A stretch of DNA of 64,000 nucleotides, taken from the NCBI GenBank assembly GCA_038363925.1, contig JAQQWL010000001.1:1798001-1862000 (forward strand), read 5' to 3'. The position numbers and the translations under genes are program-made. Of this stretch, positions 35,059-46,202 are shown in pieces. Source of the DNA: Apiospora phragmitis (taxonomy: Eukaryota > Ascomycota > Sordariomycetes > Amphisphaeriales > Apiosporaceae). The notes beneath the pieces are model-generated. The model ran no database searches. It saw nothing but the letters and a program-made list of their open reading frames with translations, and was not told where the DNA came from. Each line of letters starts with the position of its first letter. Position 1 is the first letter of the stretch.

Positions 35059-36341
35059 TTAGTTGCGGCCGCGGCCACCACCGAAACCACCGAAGCCGTT
35101 GCCGCCGCCGTTGCCGCCCTGGCCACCACCGTTGGCGAAGGGGTTGGCCCCAGCGCCGCCACCGTTGCCACCGCCGTTGCCACCGAACTTGTTGCCACCG
35201 TTACCCCCGTTGTTACCGCCGTTGTTGTTGTTACCACCGCCGTTGTTGTTGTTGTTGTTGCCGCTGTTAGCCGAGTTGCCAGCGTTGCTCTTGACGATGC
35301 CGGTCTTCTGCTGCTGGGCGAGCACGGCCTTGGCCACGGCGGCGCCCTGGCTCCGGTCCTGCTGGTCTTTGTCGCTACTGCCCTGGGCGTCGGCGATGGC
35401 GCCCGCGGCGGCGTTGAAGTCCTGCTTGTTCTGCAGGACCTGGGTCTCGATGCCGTCCTTGGTCTGGGCCGTCTGGATGTTGGCCGGGCTGTTGCTGCCG
35501 GGCAGCGCCTTGACGTCGCTCTGCTGGACCGGGAAGCAGCCGCCGACCTCCTGCTTGTTGATGCAGCGCACCGTGCACACGTTGCCGGCCGAGGAGCCCT
35601 TGCACTCGAGGTCGTTGGGCATCGTGACGGTCAGCGTCATGGTGTTGGCGCGCGCGCCGATGCGGGAGTGCGTCTCGTGGCGGACCTCGAGCTGGCGCAT
35701 CTTGTTGCGGTTGCCGCCGCCGAACTTGTTGCCGCCGAAGGGGTTGCCGCCGTTACCGCCGCCGCCGCCGAACTTGTTGTTGTTGCCGCCACCGTTGCCG
35801 CCGCCATTGCCACCGTTGTTACCGCCGTTGTTACCGCCGTTGCCTCCGTTGCCGCCGCCGTTGACCTGCTGGAGCTTGATCTGGCCAGTAGCACCCTTGG
35901 CGTTGCTCTGGTCGTCCAGATCGCAGGTGTAGGGGCCACCGCTCATCTGGGCGTTGTCCTGGCTGATCTGGACCTGGACCTTGCTGCCCTTCGTCACCTT
36001 GGTGACTTCGCCCTTGGACAGGGCGACCTCGGTGTTGGCGCCGATGTCCATGTTACCCACCACGGTCCGGCCGCACTCGTTGACTGCATTGGAAGAGATC
36101 TCCGAGGTCTTGATGATGTTCATGTCAAAGGGATCATTAGGGTCCACTGTATGATGTGATTAGTCTCTTTCTTGTTGTTTCCTGCATATCTCGCAAGGCT
36201 GGATCGCCAAGCCAAAGCTGAGAGAGATCGTGACTTACCTTGGAGACCCTTGCTGGTACCCAGATTTCCCTTGGCGCTGATGACGTTCTGGCCATGGGCC
36301 ACGGCCAAGAAGGCGGAGAGGACTGCTGCTGTGGAACGCAT
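35059..36341 (-). CDS. Egh16/Gas1-type secreted surface protein with Gly/Asn-rich inserts
   Basis: The start is ATG at 36341. MRSTAAVLSAFLAVAHGQ is a signal peptide. Exon 1 is 36341-36239, exon 2 is 36146-35059, and the intact product has 396 residues. The domain matches the DUF3129 family (Egh16H of powdery mildew, Gas1/Mas of the rice blast fungus), which is expressed at the cell surface during appressorium formation in some plant pathogens but also occurs in saprobes. Visible hallmarks are NECGRTVVGNMDIGANTEVA, GGPYTCDLDDQSN, GNVCTVRCINKQEVGGCFPV and QQSDVK, with paired cysteines. A stretch of about 55 Gly/Asn/Phe residues (GGNGGNNGG and KFGGGNR units) interrupts the domain. A second tail of about 90 Gly/Asn-rich residues ends the protein with GFGGFGGGRGRN. 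Other family members have only a short link there. The role here cannot be deduced. Confidence 0.85.
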
Positions 36342-39300
36342 CTTGATGATCTGGTGCGAAAGAAGAAAGAGGGAATGAGAACAATGCTCCGAGGAAATTA
36401 GGTTCAAATGTCTGATAGAAGAAACGATTGTGAAAAGATACTATACTACTGGTAGCGTAAAGTATGCTAAACAGGCCAGCTGAAGGGAAGGACGAAGCGA
36501 AGAGAAAGTCAGCTAAAGGACTGGGAAAGATGGGATGCAGAAGTGAAGTGATAGGCAAGAGGGGAGAAACAACGAAAACTGGTCTGACATTCTGTATTTA
36601 TCTATCATGGCGTGACTTGAAACCCCGGTGACGATGCCAGGATGGGCAGCGCCAGTCCGCCACGGCTCATCACCTAGGGTGCATCCCATACGGGTCGCGT
36701 CGACTTGGCCGTTTCGCACCATTGACCCAAGATGGACATCTGGACGCATCTTGGTACCGGGTGAGGTTACCTTCGGAATAGGCTCGGCGACGTTTGGTTG
36801 GCTGGCTGGCTGGCTGGCTGGGAGGATTGCAGTGTGTGCGCCGTGGCTCCTGGTAAGTAGCTGGTAGTATGTAGCATGTAGCATAGAATTCCGAAAAGTG
36901 GTCGGTCTTATTGCGGCAGGTCCTGTAACACAGCGTGCAATGTGCCTTTGCCTCCGTACCTGCAGATCTATGCAGTTCTGATAGGGAAGAGACAAAGAGA
37001 CTGAGGCTGTCCACCAAAGGTGTAACAGGCGACCCGGTTCTTCTAATGGGACCGGACCCGCCGCCATGACAGTACGGGCTCCGCTTTTCCATTCTAACGG
37101 CAACTTGCCAAGCCCGCCAAGCCGCCAAGCAGGGCTGCAGACTTAAGCTTGTTGAGCGAGAAGCCGCTGGCCCGCCCAAGTTTCTCTGCATTCGCTGCAT
37201 TTCTAAGGAGTGGTTGTTTCGAAAATGGCCAGTGTGGGTGGGGGGTCACGACGTTTTGCCCGTCCCCCAAGCCACCAGGAAACTTCATCATCCGAATTTC
37301 ATCATGGTGGAGACGCAAACAGATCCTGCCTTCTTTCAGATGGAGAGATGCCTCCTCGGGCGCCTTGGGATGACGGTTGGGCAGGTAAACGGGCGGGCTT
37401 GGACGAGGCGCAGACCAGTGCCGTCCAGACATGCTTCAAACGCCTCGAACAAGAGAAGCGTCCCCAGGACTCAGAAGACCCAGTCTGCCATTGTCTGGGG
37501 CTCCGGCTCCTGCTGGGACGAAACTAGGAATCGCCCAGTCCACGGAACCCGAAGACCCTATTATTTTCGACTAAGTTTGACAATGTTTACCTAAGTCATC
37601 TCAGTCAGTCGAGCCGAGTCGAGCAGCATGCCTAGGTAGCCTAGCGTAGTCGTTGATCGTTGAGGCTCTGCTCTCGAACGAACTGTGAGGCTGTTCGGCG
37701 TTGACAGTGTTGATCATTGTACTGTATGTCGATCGGGTAATTTTTGACGACCATTTCCGGCGCCCCGTTTCGCCAATACCATTTTCCATTTTCATTTCCT
37801 AATCAAACCAAACACGAACCATCAGGGACCGCTCGAATCCCACCCTCCTCATATGGCAATTTCATTACTGCACCCTGCACCACCGCTAGTACGGAGCCAC
37901 TTCCTTCTACAGCAACAGAAAACACACAGCTGCAAATTATTTCGTTCTGCTGCGCTTGCCCATCCCATTTCCTCATCTCGACCTGGATCTGAGCTCGGAG
38001 CCCCCTGCCCCCCCCCCCAAGCCACGCGGCCGCTTGATAAGCAATTTGCCAAGGCCGTCTGCCATGTCATTGATCGAGGCGCCAAGCATCCGAAGGATCG
38101 GACGAAATAATCAGCCCACTGCCGTCTCGCCGAGCACACACCCCTCGACCCTTGCTTGCCTAACCCTTCCCGCGAAAGTAGGTTGGGTGTGCCTGGGTGT
38201 GCCTGGTTCCTTAAACCTCAAACACCCAGGGGTGCATAGGGGCTAATGCGCCAGGGGCGGCAGGTGGAACCAACGCGATTGGGCGGCTCGCGGATTAGGG
38301 TTTTGGATGACAAGTCGAGACCTAGCTCGTGTTTTGGCTAGCAACAGAATCAACAATCGCCGCCAACACATCATACTATATGAGCTGAGCTCGTTACAGC
38401 CTATCTGGGTAATCCGTTGTTGGTCTTGGTCCTGCCTTTGGCCCGAGTTTGTTCTTCCTCGGTAATCTGCAGAACATGGCCCGTCTTGGAAGGAGGATGG
38501 AAGGAGCAAGATGAAACCAAGTTTCAATCCGGACGAGGAAAAAACGGCCAGAATCCACATCCGCACGTTAGCGCATCCATCAACATCACGGTTCAATTGA
38601 TGATTAACGGCTGCTGATTCGGCCCTTTGGATCTGAGATGAAGACAATCATGGCAATATAATTGCCTCCTACCCTTTCGCAATTGCTACAGCCATCTCGA
38701 GACTTTTCGGTTTGCGCGCAGACTCGACCGTTTGCCCAGTCCGAGGACACTCACTTGATGTCCGAGTGCCTAGCCGCTTGTTCGCAGTCTTGCCAAGACG
38801 GCATGACGCAATGATGCCCCTGACACTTTTGGCAGGCAGTCACGCCACACAGGCTGCTGCACCCGAGTCGCAGCAAGCAGACAACTGTACCTCGACCGAG
38901 CGCCGGATGAATCGTCTGGTTGTTTACTTCGCTGCCAATTGCAAGGTCCTGTGCGATCGCGCGGCTTGGAGGCATGTCTACATGGAACCTGGCCCAGCAG
39001 CATGGCAGCATGGCAGTCGCAATCGACACTTGGACCGATAAGTTGCTGACGGACGACCAGTCAACCTCGGTCAATTCGAATGGTAATGATGCACGCTGCA
39101 GGCCATGGGATTCGGCCCAAGACCAACCCAGATGCCATGCACGAATGCCCATCTGGCATGCGAGCTCGGAAAGGTGTCCAATTTCTTGGCTTCTTAACCC
39201 CGAAGACTGCAGGAAACGTCTGCTGCATTCTTCTAGTTGGACTGCTTTTTCCCTTTCAACTTCGGTTCGATGCCAAGTCAGCTCAGTGGTTGACTGCCTG

Positions 39301-39587
39301 TTTGGGCAATCTTCTACAAATCCAGCTACCTTGATGGCCACGTCGATGGAGTATACTGCCAACAAGCCAATCAGATACATGGCCTAGTAGCGGATCAACC
39401 CACCTTGATGGCCATTACTGCAATATAATGACTTCATCTTCGTGCGAATACGTGATGTTACGACGTCGAGCACCTTGGAGATATAGAGACCTCTGCGCTG
39501 CTCATCGTAAATACCGCGCAACTTCTAAATTAGTCTTGACTTTGATTACTCCTGACTTGTCGATTTTGAATTCCTGTCCCAGCCATC
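36342..39587. other. Long intergenic region of 3.2 kb
   Basis: This holds a TGGC microsatellite (36796-36820). A minus-strand frame at 38751-39380 is open for 209 residues but has no start context, family or domain, and I do not call it. Elsewhere there is a C-run at about 38008-38018 and no recognisable coding region. Confidence 0.4.
36796..36820 (+). repeat. TGGC microsatellite
   Basis: About six repeats of the tetranucleotide TGGC or GGCT run through TTGGCTGGCTGGCTGGCTGG, upstream of the Egh16-like gene. Confidence 0.85.
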
Positions 39588-40463
39588 ATGTCAGAGTTTC
39601 ACCAATTTGTCCTGCTTCCCCCGGAGATCCGCTGCAAGATATGGCGATACACACTTCCCCATCGCGTCGTCGATGTACGGCTGAAACCCAACATCGACGT
39701 ACGGAACTGGGTACCGCCCGGGGACTGGTGGCTGCATTACGTCTTAGACCACGACGACAATGATGATTCTGAACAGCCGTCATCCTCATTCTCATCCTCA
39801 TGTCTGCCTTCCGTGCTTCTGACATGCTACGAAGCCTACCGAGAACTCGCCCGGTACTACCGGCCCATCCCGCTGGACCAAGCCCTCATCAAACGCAGCC
39901 TGGGCGGCGACGACGCCTGGGAGCGAGACTCAATCCCGGCTGAGGACTACTCCGCGGCCCGCCTCACGCGGTTCCACCGCGATCACGACGTCCTGCGTTG
40001 GTCGCAGACGTCCCGCTGGGGCCCGTCGGCCCAGTCGCCGGCCAACCCGCTGTTCCTCGCGGCCTCCCTGGCCGTGCGCCGCCTCGTCGTCGAGTACGCG
40101 CCCGCCGTCGCCGCGCAGCTCGAGGTCCTCGCCCTCGCCGTCCTCGATGTGGGCCAGCCGCTCAAGCGGCTGGACTTGGTCGCTACCAGCCCCTCGGACG
40201 GGCGGCGGGTCCGGTTCCGGCTGGGCGAGACGCCGCCGCGCGGGAGGGAGGTCGCGCGCTTGACGGCGGCGGCGCGGTCGGTGGTGGCTGAGATTGTTGC
40301 GTTGACCGGGGGAGGCAAGGTAGCGTTATTTCCATGGTTCGACCGGGATGGAGATTCCAATGATGGCCGTCGTCTGGATAACAACAACGACAATACGGAG
40401 AGCCTAAATCCAGTGGCGCTGAAGGCTGTCGAATCGCAGTTCCCGGCTGCGTTTCCCCTTTGA
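39588..40463 (+). CDS. 2EXR-domain protein
   Basis: This is an intact single exon of 291 residues with ATG at 39588 (MSEFHQFVLLPPEIRCKIWR). The N-terminal FHQFVLLPPEIRCKIWRYTL is the hallmark of the 2EXR family (PF20150), a large fungal-specific group related in sequence to F-box-like starts, of unknown function. The end of the domain (SVLLTCYEAYRELARYYRP) is also typical. An Asp/Ser-rich insert lies at residues about 55-70. The C-terminal half is alanine- and arginine-rich with no further domain. The protein is probably intracellular, with no signal peptide or membrane span. Confidence 0.82.
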   Translation: MSEFHQFVLLPPEIRCKIWRYTLPHRVVDVRLKPNIDVRNWVPPGDWWLHYVLDHDDNDDSEQPSSSFSSSCLPSVLLTCYEAYRELARYYRPIPLDQALIKRSLGGDDAWERDSIPAEDYSAARLTRFHRDHDVLRWSQTSRWGPSAQSPANPLFLAASLAVRRLVVEYAPAVAAQLEVLALAVLDVGQPLKRLDLVATSPSDGRRVRFRLGETPPRGREVARLTAAARSVVAEIVALTGGGKVALFPWFDRDGDSNDGRRLDNNNDNTESLNPVALKAVESQFPAAFPL

Positions 40464-41490
40464 GAATTCTCGCTTTCATCCCCGTGGTGCGTACTGTATT
40501 TTGCAGGTGCTGGATTCGGATAGTAGTATTATCGAGAAGTGCTCTCTGATGAGTAATGATGTGGCTGTGAGGGCCGGCAAGCTCATGGACCCCGACAAGC
40601 TCAGCTTCCGGTACCAGCATGCCCGGGATCCCGTACGTTTTGGCGAGGATCTGCAGTTGGACGTTCTGCTCTGGATCCGCGGGCTCCAGATGCACGCCGC
40701 CGGGTTTCCTAGTAACCTGCCGTTTGAGATCTTGGGCTTGTGTTGTCACGGGTTCTGCTGTGAATAATCCCATGTACCTAATTCCGAGGATTGGGAGGCA
40801 TTATTCGTTTTCTAGAACTAGCAATTTCCTATATTATAAAGTGATTCGTATTTTATATTAGTACACATCACGTACGATCAAAACTGTGCAATATAAACTA
40901 GACTAATTGAATTGCAATGGCTATAAACTAGTCGTTTTCGGTTATGTCCCCTATACTACTTCCTATACCTGAAGAAAGTTATTTTCATTTTCTCTTCCTC
41001 CTGACTATACCAGCGCAAGTCAATATGATCTCCTATAGGCAGGTCACCCAGTAGGTAGACTAGGAACCGTTTCGAGAATTGTTCTAACCCAAACTGCGAG
41101 GACATTCATTGTTGCCACTTTTGCGCTCCGAGGCTTTTCATTGTTGCACCTCCTTTCAAGTCGTGTCCGCGTTGTCGAGGGCTTTGATAGGCTAAAAGAC
41201 CATCTTTATTTCCATTGTACACAGAAAGGAGAAGCGGTTGACAGGTCTGCCCGAAAACGGATACTGACCGTGTCGAGTCCATTGAACAGGAATGTATATA
41301 ATTCGACGTATCCAGCCATGCCGTCCTCGTTGTGCAAACCTCTCCCTCTCTCTTTCCAAGATCTTTGTAACATTCACTATTACTATTAACTATCAGATTC
41401 TGATACTTACTCTCTATAGTCCATCACCTCGTTTTACCGATCGACTTGAAGAAAAAGGAAAGACCGAAAATCCCTAGAACTCGCAGCCAA
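40464..41490. other. Intergenic region
   Basis: A frame open to 40767 (from an internal start, 88 residues) is not recognisable. From 40790 to 41000 the DNA is AT-rich. Pyrimidine-rich leader sequence (CTCTCCCTCTCTCTTTCC) precedes the next gene. Confidence 0.4.
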
Positions 41491-43463
41491 ATGAGTGCAG
41501 CAGCGTCAGGAGCGGGTCCAGGCGGTGGCGGAGGATCCCCGGGCGGCAACGGCCCCCCTGGGGGGGATCCTCCTTTTGATGGGTGGCTTGTGGAACCGGT
41601 AGTCCGAAAGAATGGCGGGAGGGGCTGGACAGAGGAACAGCTAGACTGTTGGGTTATCTGTATCCTCTTGCGAGGCCGGCTCGAGATCGATGCCGCTGGC
41701 AACGTCACCTTCGCCGACGTGGCCCTCTGGGAGCATGTTATGGCCGAATTTGCCATTCGCGGTCACGCCGGCCAACAAAGAGCCTTCGTGTAGGTCAACC
41801 CCTGTTTTCTCTCTCTCTCTCTTCCGCCTCGTATGGAAAACTACTAGCATGGTTGCTGACTATCACTTGAAGGAGGCGCTGGCGAGAGAATATGGCCCCT
41901 GAACTATCACAAGACCTGGGGAACCGTGAGGCTCAAATTCAGCGGGGAGAAGCAGCCCCGTGGGGAGCCGACGTCAGCCTCCATAGGAGAATAGCTGAGA
42001 TACGCAACTTAAGTGTAGACGGAGTAAGTCTTCCGAACAACATCTGATTCGAGTTTTGTTTGTTTTGCGAATAGGAGGAGGATAAATGAACGACATTGCT
42101 AACGCCCAGCCAAGGTCAGCAACAACAACCCAGCGCCCCCTCGCATCCCGCGTAAGTCACATGAGCGTTCTCTCCCCCTTAACTCCCCCCTATCTACTTG
42201 CCATGCCATTATACTGCCCGCCCTCGCCACCGCATACATGCATAAATACTGACCAATATATACCCTACAGCCATCTCGGGTAACAAAGTAGCCGACTGGA
42301 CCGAAGTCAACGTCTACCGACAACAGAACGCGGTATGGCAGCAACAAAACAACCCGCCGGGGCAGCAGTGGCCCCCGGCCCAACGCCCTCCGGCCAATAT
42401 TGTGTGGTCCAACGGGCCCAATGGGGGCCAGCTGGTCCCCGGGCAGATCCCGCAACAGCAGCCTCTCCCCCAGCAGCAGCCTCTTCAGCAGCCTCTCCAG
42501 CAGCCCCCCCAGCAGCCTCCCCAGAAGCCTCTCCAGCCGCCCGGCTACCAGTACGTACAGCCCGTGCCGTTCTTCGACGCAACGCCGCCGGCGCAAGGCC
42601 CGCAGCAGCAGCAGCAGCAACTTCGGCAGCAGCAGCAGATCAACCAGCAGCAGCAGCAGCATATATGGTGGCTTCAGCAGCAGGAGATGCAGCGCCACGC
42701 GCAGGAACAGGTCCGGCTGGCCCAGCAGATGGTGCAGCTCCAAGGCAACAATGGGCGGCAGCAGTCACCGCAGTATCAATATCCTCCGCCGCCCGGAACG
42801 GCTGGCGAGAACCCATTCCACCCGTCGGAGGATGTCGGCTCGCACGAAAAGGGCCCGTTCATGCCCGTCAACACGCCCCCCCAAGTCCACCCCCAGTTGC
42901 CGACGCCGACGCCGCCCGGGTTCTACAACCCGCCCCAGAACTTCCCCGTCTGGCCGCCGCCCGGGTACACCGTCAACGGGGTCGTGCAGGGCCAGACGCC
43001 CGTCAGCCCCAGCGAGGGCATGCGGCTCATGGCGCAGCTCAACGTGGGCCTGGTCAACCCGCCGCCGCCGTACCTGCCGGCGCCGCGCCTGGCGCCGTCG
43101 TGGTCGCCGCCGCTGGTCGACCCGGGCCTGATCGACCCGGCCATACAGGGCTGGAACTTCAACCTCAGCCCGCAGGGCCAGCTCCGGCTGATCCAGGCCC
43201 CGCCCGACCTGCGGCGGCAACAGAACGAGCAGCCGCAGGGGCTGGCGCCCGAGGTCACCCCGCCGCCGCAGCTGCCGCCGAACCCGTACACGATGAACCT
43301 GTTCACGGCCCTTCAGGCCCGGGATCAGCCGCTCGTCACCGGGGGTGGTTCGAGTTCAAATCAGGTTGCTCCTTTGTTTGCCCACACGGGAAATCCGTCA
43401 CCAGGTGAGGCCAACGATAAGCCTAACGTCGAGGAAGAGGACATCTACGACGCAACTCCTTAA
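41491..43463 (+). CDS. Gln/Pro-rich low-complexity protein with N-terminal helical domain (exon junction unresolved)
   Basis: The start is ATG at 41491 (MSAAASGAGPGGGGGSPGG). Exon 1 ends at 41789 and exon 2 is 41873-42023. The join reads HAGQQRAFVRRWRENMAPEL. The first 110 residues contain GWTEEQLDCWVICILLRGRL and FADVALWEHVMAEFAIRGH, a possible Myb/SANT-like helical module, but this is tentative. Between 42024 and about 42288 I could not find one splicing path without a stop; a single-base error there is likely. One acceptable exon ends at 42149 and joins to 42271 (PA / ISGNKVADWTEVNVYRQQN). From there the frame is open to the stop at 43461-43463. It holds long QQQ, QQP and PPP runs and then a Pro-rich region with QGWNFNLSPQGQLRLIQAP, ending DIYDATP. 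The composition is prion-like. A nuclear or RNA-granule role is inference only. Confidence 0.6.
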
Positions 43464-44527
43464 AAGGGTAGTGATGGGATTTGGAGAGAGGGCCGACAGT
43501 GTTTTATTCTGGTCAATGAGAATGGGGGGAGGGTATACTATGTCAATTCCCGTATATGTATACTATATTGTGTTTTATGTTGTTTAGTTATGAAGATATA
43601 AAATAATTCATCGCCCCCCTTTGGTCATGATTACCCCTATTCTCCTTTTAGTGGGGCGCTGGACCAGCATTCCATCAACCATTTGGTTTAGCCACCGGCG
43701 ACGCAGCGACGGGTGTCAGTAAATGTAGTGACTTTCTGGCCTTGATTGGTCCGACATCCAAGTAAGTAGCTTACCTGATTCTGCGCAATTCACATGGGCC
43801 TGGCAGGTATTCAACTACGAGCCCCTGGCGATCAATCTCACACCATGCCGGATTCTGCCGGGCTATGGGAGCGCCAGGACCAGCGGCAACGAGATGTTGT
43901 TCAACTCGATCGACAGGCTATCTACCTTGTTACTCTGGTAGGAACGGTGGTTCAGCCACATCGGTGGTGGACTGTGCGGCTTTGACTTGTTGATGTACGT
44001 ATGGGGCAAGATGCACACAGGGAAGGCGCACTGCCGGCGCGCTGCGCTTTCCCGCCAAGTCAAGGTCCTGGCGAGGGTCCCCTTATAAGTCCTAATAACA
44101 GGCAAATCCGATGCCTAAGGTCCCCCGGTCACAGCTGCGGCGCCATTCCGAGTGGTTGCCCACTGTGTTCCCAATTTCGAGTGGTTGCCCACTGTGTTCC
44201 CAGGACCCCAAGACTTCTCGCTTGACCCTGTTGCCTTCTACATGTCGTGCTTCGTGGGTACAGATGAGTACCTGAAGACTCGGGGAAAACCTGTAGCGTT
44301 AATTTATTTTTCTATGTCGTGCATAGAGTAAAAGGGCATGCTCTTCGTGGGATTCGAACTACTGTGTTTTGCGTCTTTTCAGGTCATTTGGCTCAGTGGT
44401 CTGTCGTGCGAATCTGACATGACGCTTGACGTCCACACCTTCCCCAGTAGATCCGTTTCGCAAAATAACGGATGGAATCCACGGTGGGAATGTATTTGTA
44501 TGCAATAAGACAACCATGACATGGCTA
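43464..44527. other. Intergenic region with a coding-like scrap and a tandem duplication
   Basis: At 43778-43939 one plus-strand frame reads DSAQFTWAWQVFNYEPLAIN and continues without a stop to LLW, with good codon composition but no start. It may be the remnant of a gene. A 29-bp tandem duplication lies at 44145-44202. Nothing else is seen. Confidence 0.35.
44145..44202 (+). repeat. 29-bp tandem duplication
   Basis: Two adjacent copies of a 29-bp unit containing CGAGTGGTTGCCCACTGTGT differ at one base (C or T at the fourth position). The function is unknown. Confidence 0.95.
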
Positions 44528-44643
44528 TTAAGTAAGTAGGTAAGATAGCTTCATTACTGCTAAGAAGAACACGACCTGATTTGCAGACAGTAGGCGGTCG
44601 TTCTCTTGGAGTCGAGGCTCGTATGAAAATAAAGAAGTGACTA
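44528..44643 (-). pseudogene. 3' part of a gene interrupted by the Fot1-like transposon
   Basis: This minus-strand frame continues exactly in phase from the frame entering the transposon on its right side at 55862. It runs through TSLFSYEPRLQENDRLLSAN to a TAA at 44528-44530. See the 5' part at 55862-56142. Confidence 0.5.
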
Positions 44644-44673
44644 ACGTACCCCACAAGCGAGCTGCGCACTTTT
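44644..44673 (+). repeat. Left terminal inverted repeat of copy A (short version)
   Basis: It begins ACGTACCCCACAAGCGAGCT and continues GCGCACTTTT. Compared with the right end it lacks one 17-bp unit containing a second AAGCGAG word. Confidence 0.9.
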
Positions 44674-45586
44674 AATTAACTTTCTTATAATTACTTTTAT
44701 ATTAATTTTTCTTTTTTAATAAGTATAAAATTAAAAAATAAAGAAAAATAGTTTAATTTAACGCTTTAAATGTTTTAAAATAACTTAAAATTAAGTATAT
44801 AAAAAGTTATAGCGATATATTATATTTTAAAGTCGACGTTATATAGCCGACGACGCGAAATTTAACCACGATTCGAAATCTCTATAAACTCTCGAAAGCT
44901 TTTTAATTTTAAAAAATAATTAATTATTTAATACATTATTAATTTAAATACGCGATCGTTTTTTTTATATTAAATAATATAAAAGATATAATAAATTAAT
45001 TACTTAATTTACACGACGCGAGACGCGTCGGCGTTAATTAAGCCTTTAACTTTATACGATAATAATTAAATATTTAAACGCGTTTTAATTAAAGAATTAA
45101 TTATTAAAAAATTCTTTATAAAAATCTTAACGCGTATCGCGCGTAGTTTATTTTTATATAAAATATAATTAATAAATATAAAATATAAAAAGAGGATATA
45201 TATAACTTTAATAAGACCGGGTTTTTTATAAGCTAAATCTCGTTTAAAATAATCGTAACCACCTCCGATTAACGCGGAAAGCCTAGGGTAATATAGTAAA
45301 AGAACCGAGAATAGGTTATAATTATCCAAGGCGTTAGATTAAACGGTTACGCCATCCCTCTATATATTATCTTTGCCGAGAAAACGCACCTCTCTTCTTA
45401 GTATAAAAACTTATTACTAAAGGACTAGGTAATCGTAGTTATTAAAAATAACTAAACTACGAATAAAAGAGGCGAGGATTAAATTCGAAACTTTAATTAA
45501 TATACTAGGTCTCGTACAAAGGGTTATTATCGCCTCTTAGTTTTAAACGGCTACGAAAGCTATTACTCGATAGCTTTTAAGCCTTA

Positions 45587-46202
45587 CGTAACGAACGCTA
45601 TCTAAGTTTTAAAAGAAACTTAATAAAACGTACTAGGGTTTATATTAATAATATAAAGGAGTATTTAAACGTGTAATAAAGGTCCGCCTTTATTAATATA
45701 ATATATAATAGCCGTAAAAATAAAAGTAATTAAAGTACGTAGATTTATAAGGATTTATAATAGTTTTATTAAAGCTGTTTACTTTATTAATAAGTTAAGA
45801 TTAATACTTAAATTAATTATTAAAATAAGGAGCGTTTATATAAATATATAAGGAATATTCGTTATTATATATTTAATCCTTTTTTTATTAATCTTTTTAT
45901 CGCTTAGTTTTAATCGATTATATTTAATATTACTTAACTAAATATTATTAAGTTACGTTAAGCTTTATTCGTTATGTGACCCGTTTTTAACTATCCTTAT
46001 AATTTCGTCCACCTTTATTTATTTAAGGCTAGATAGCTATATCGTATTATCTTTATAATATTAATTATCGTGGTATTATAACGGTATAATATTTATCGTT
46101 ATAAGTAAGTTTATTAATATTATTTTTTATAAACGCTTTAAGATATAGTATCGCCGTGCCGAGTATAGGTCTAGTCGTATAGTTAAGTTAGGTTATAATA
46201 TT
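45587..46202 (-). repeat. LTR of the Gypsy element (left, 3' LTR on the minus strand)
   Basis: This is a direct repeat of 54386-55025, about 0.62-0.64 kb. Shared landmarks on the plus strand include AACGAACG at the edge, AGGAGCGTTTATATAAA-like, GTTACGTTAAGCTTTATTCG-like, GGCTAGATAG and TATCGCCGTGCCGAGT near the other edge. Most differences are C/T or G/A. The right copy has a segment of about 20-25 bases near 54920-54955 missing from this copy. Confidence 0.88.

Noticed and set aside
35063..36159. Long plus-strand frames opposite the Egh16-like gene
   Set aside because: They are antisense translations of the Gly/Asn-rich coding repeats (poly Pro/Leu or Ala/Val) without independent support.
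38751..39380. Open frame of 209 codons on the minus strand
   Set aside because: There is no family, no domain, no good start context and odd composition (many Cys, His and Trp); long chance frames occur in GC-balanced DNA.
42335..43408. Alternative long Ala/Pro-rich frame within the Gln-rich gene
   Set aside because: The neighbouring frame encoding Gln/Pro tracts connects by splicing to upstream exons and ends at a natural stop; the Ala-rich frame is a shadow of the CAG/CCG repeats.
44345..44420. tRNA-like words (GGGATTCGAAC and TTGGCTCAGTGGTC)
   Set aside because: The T-arm-like word points to the minus strand and the D-arm-like word to the plus strand, and no acceptor or anticodon stem can be formed.
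45066..45329. Minus-strand frame of 87 codons inside element A
   Set aside because: It is the antisense shadow of the RIP-mutated transposase, which reads on the plus strand here.
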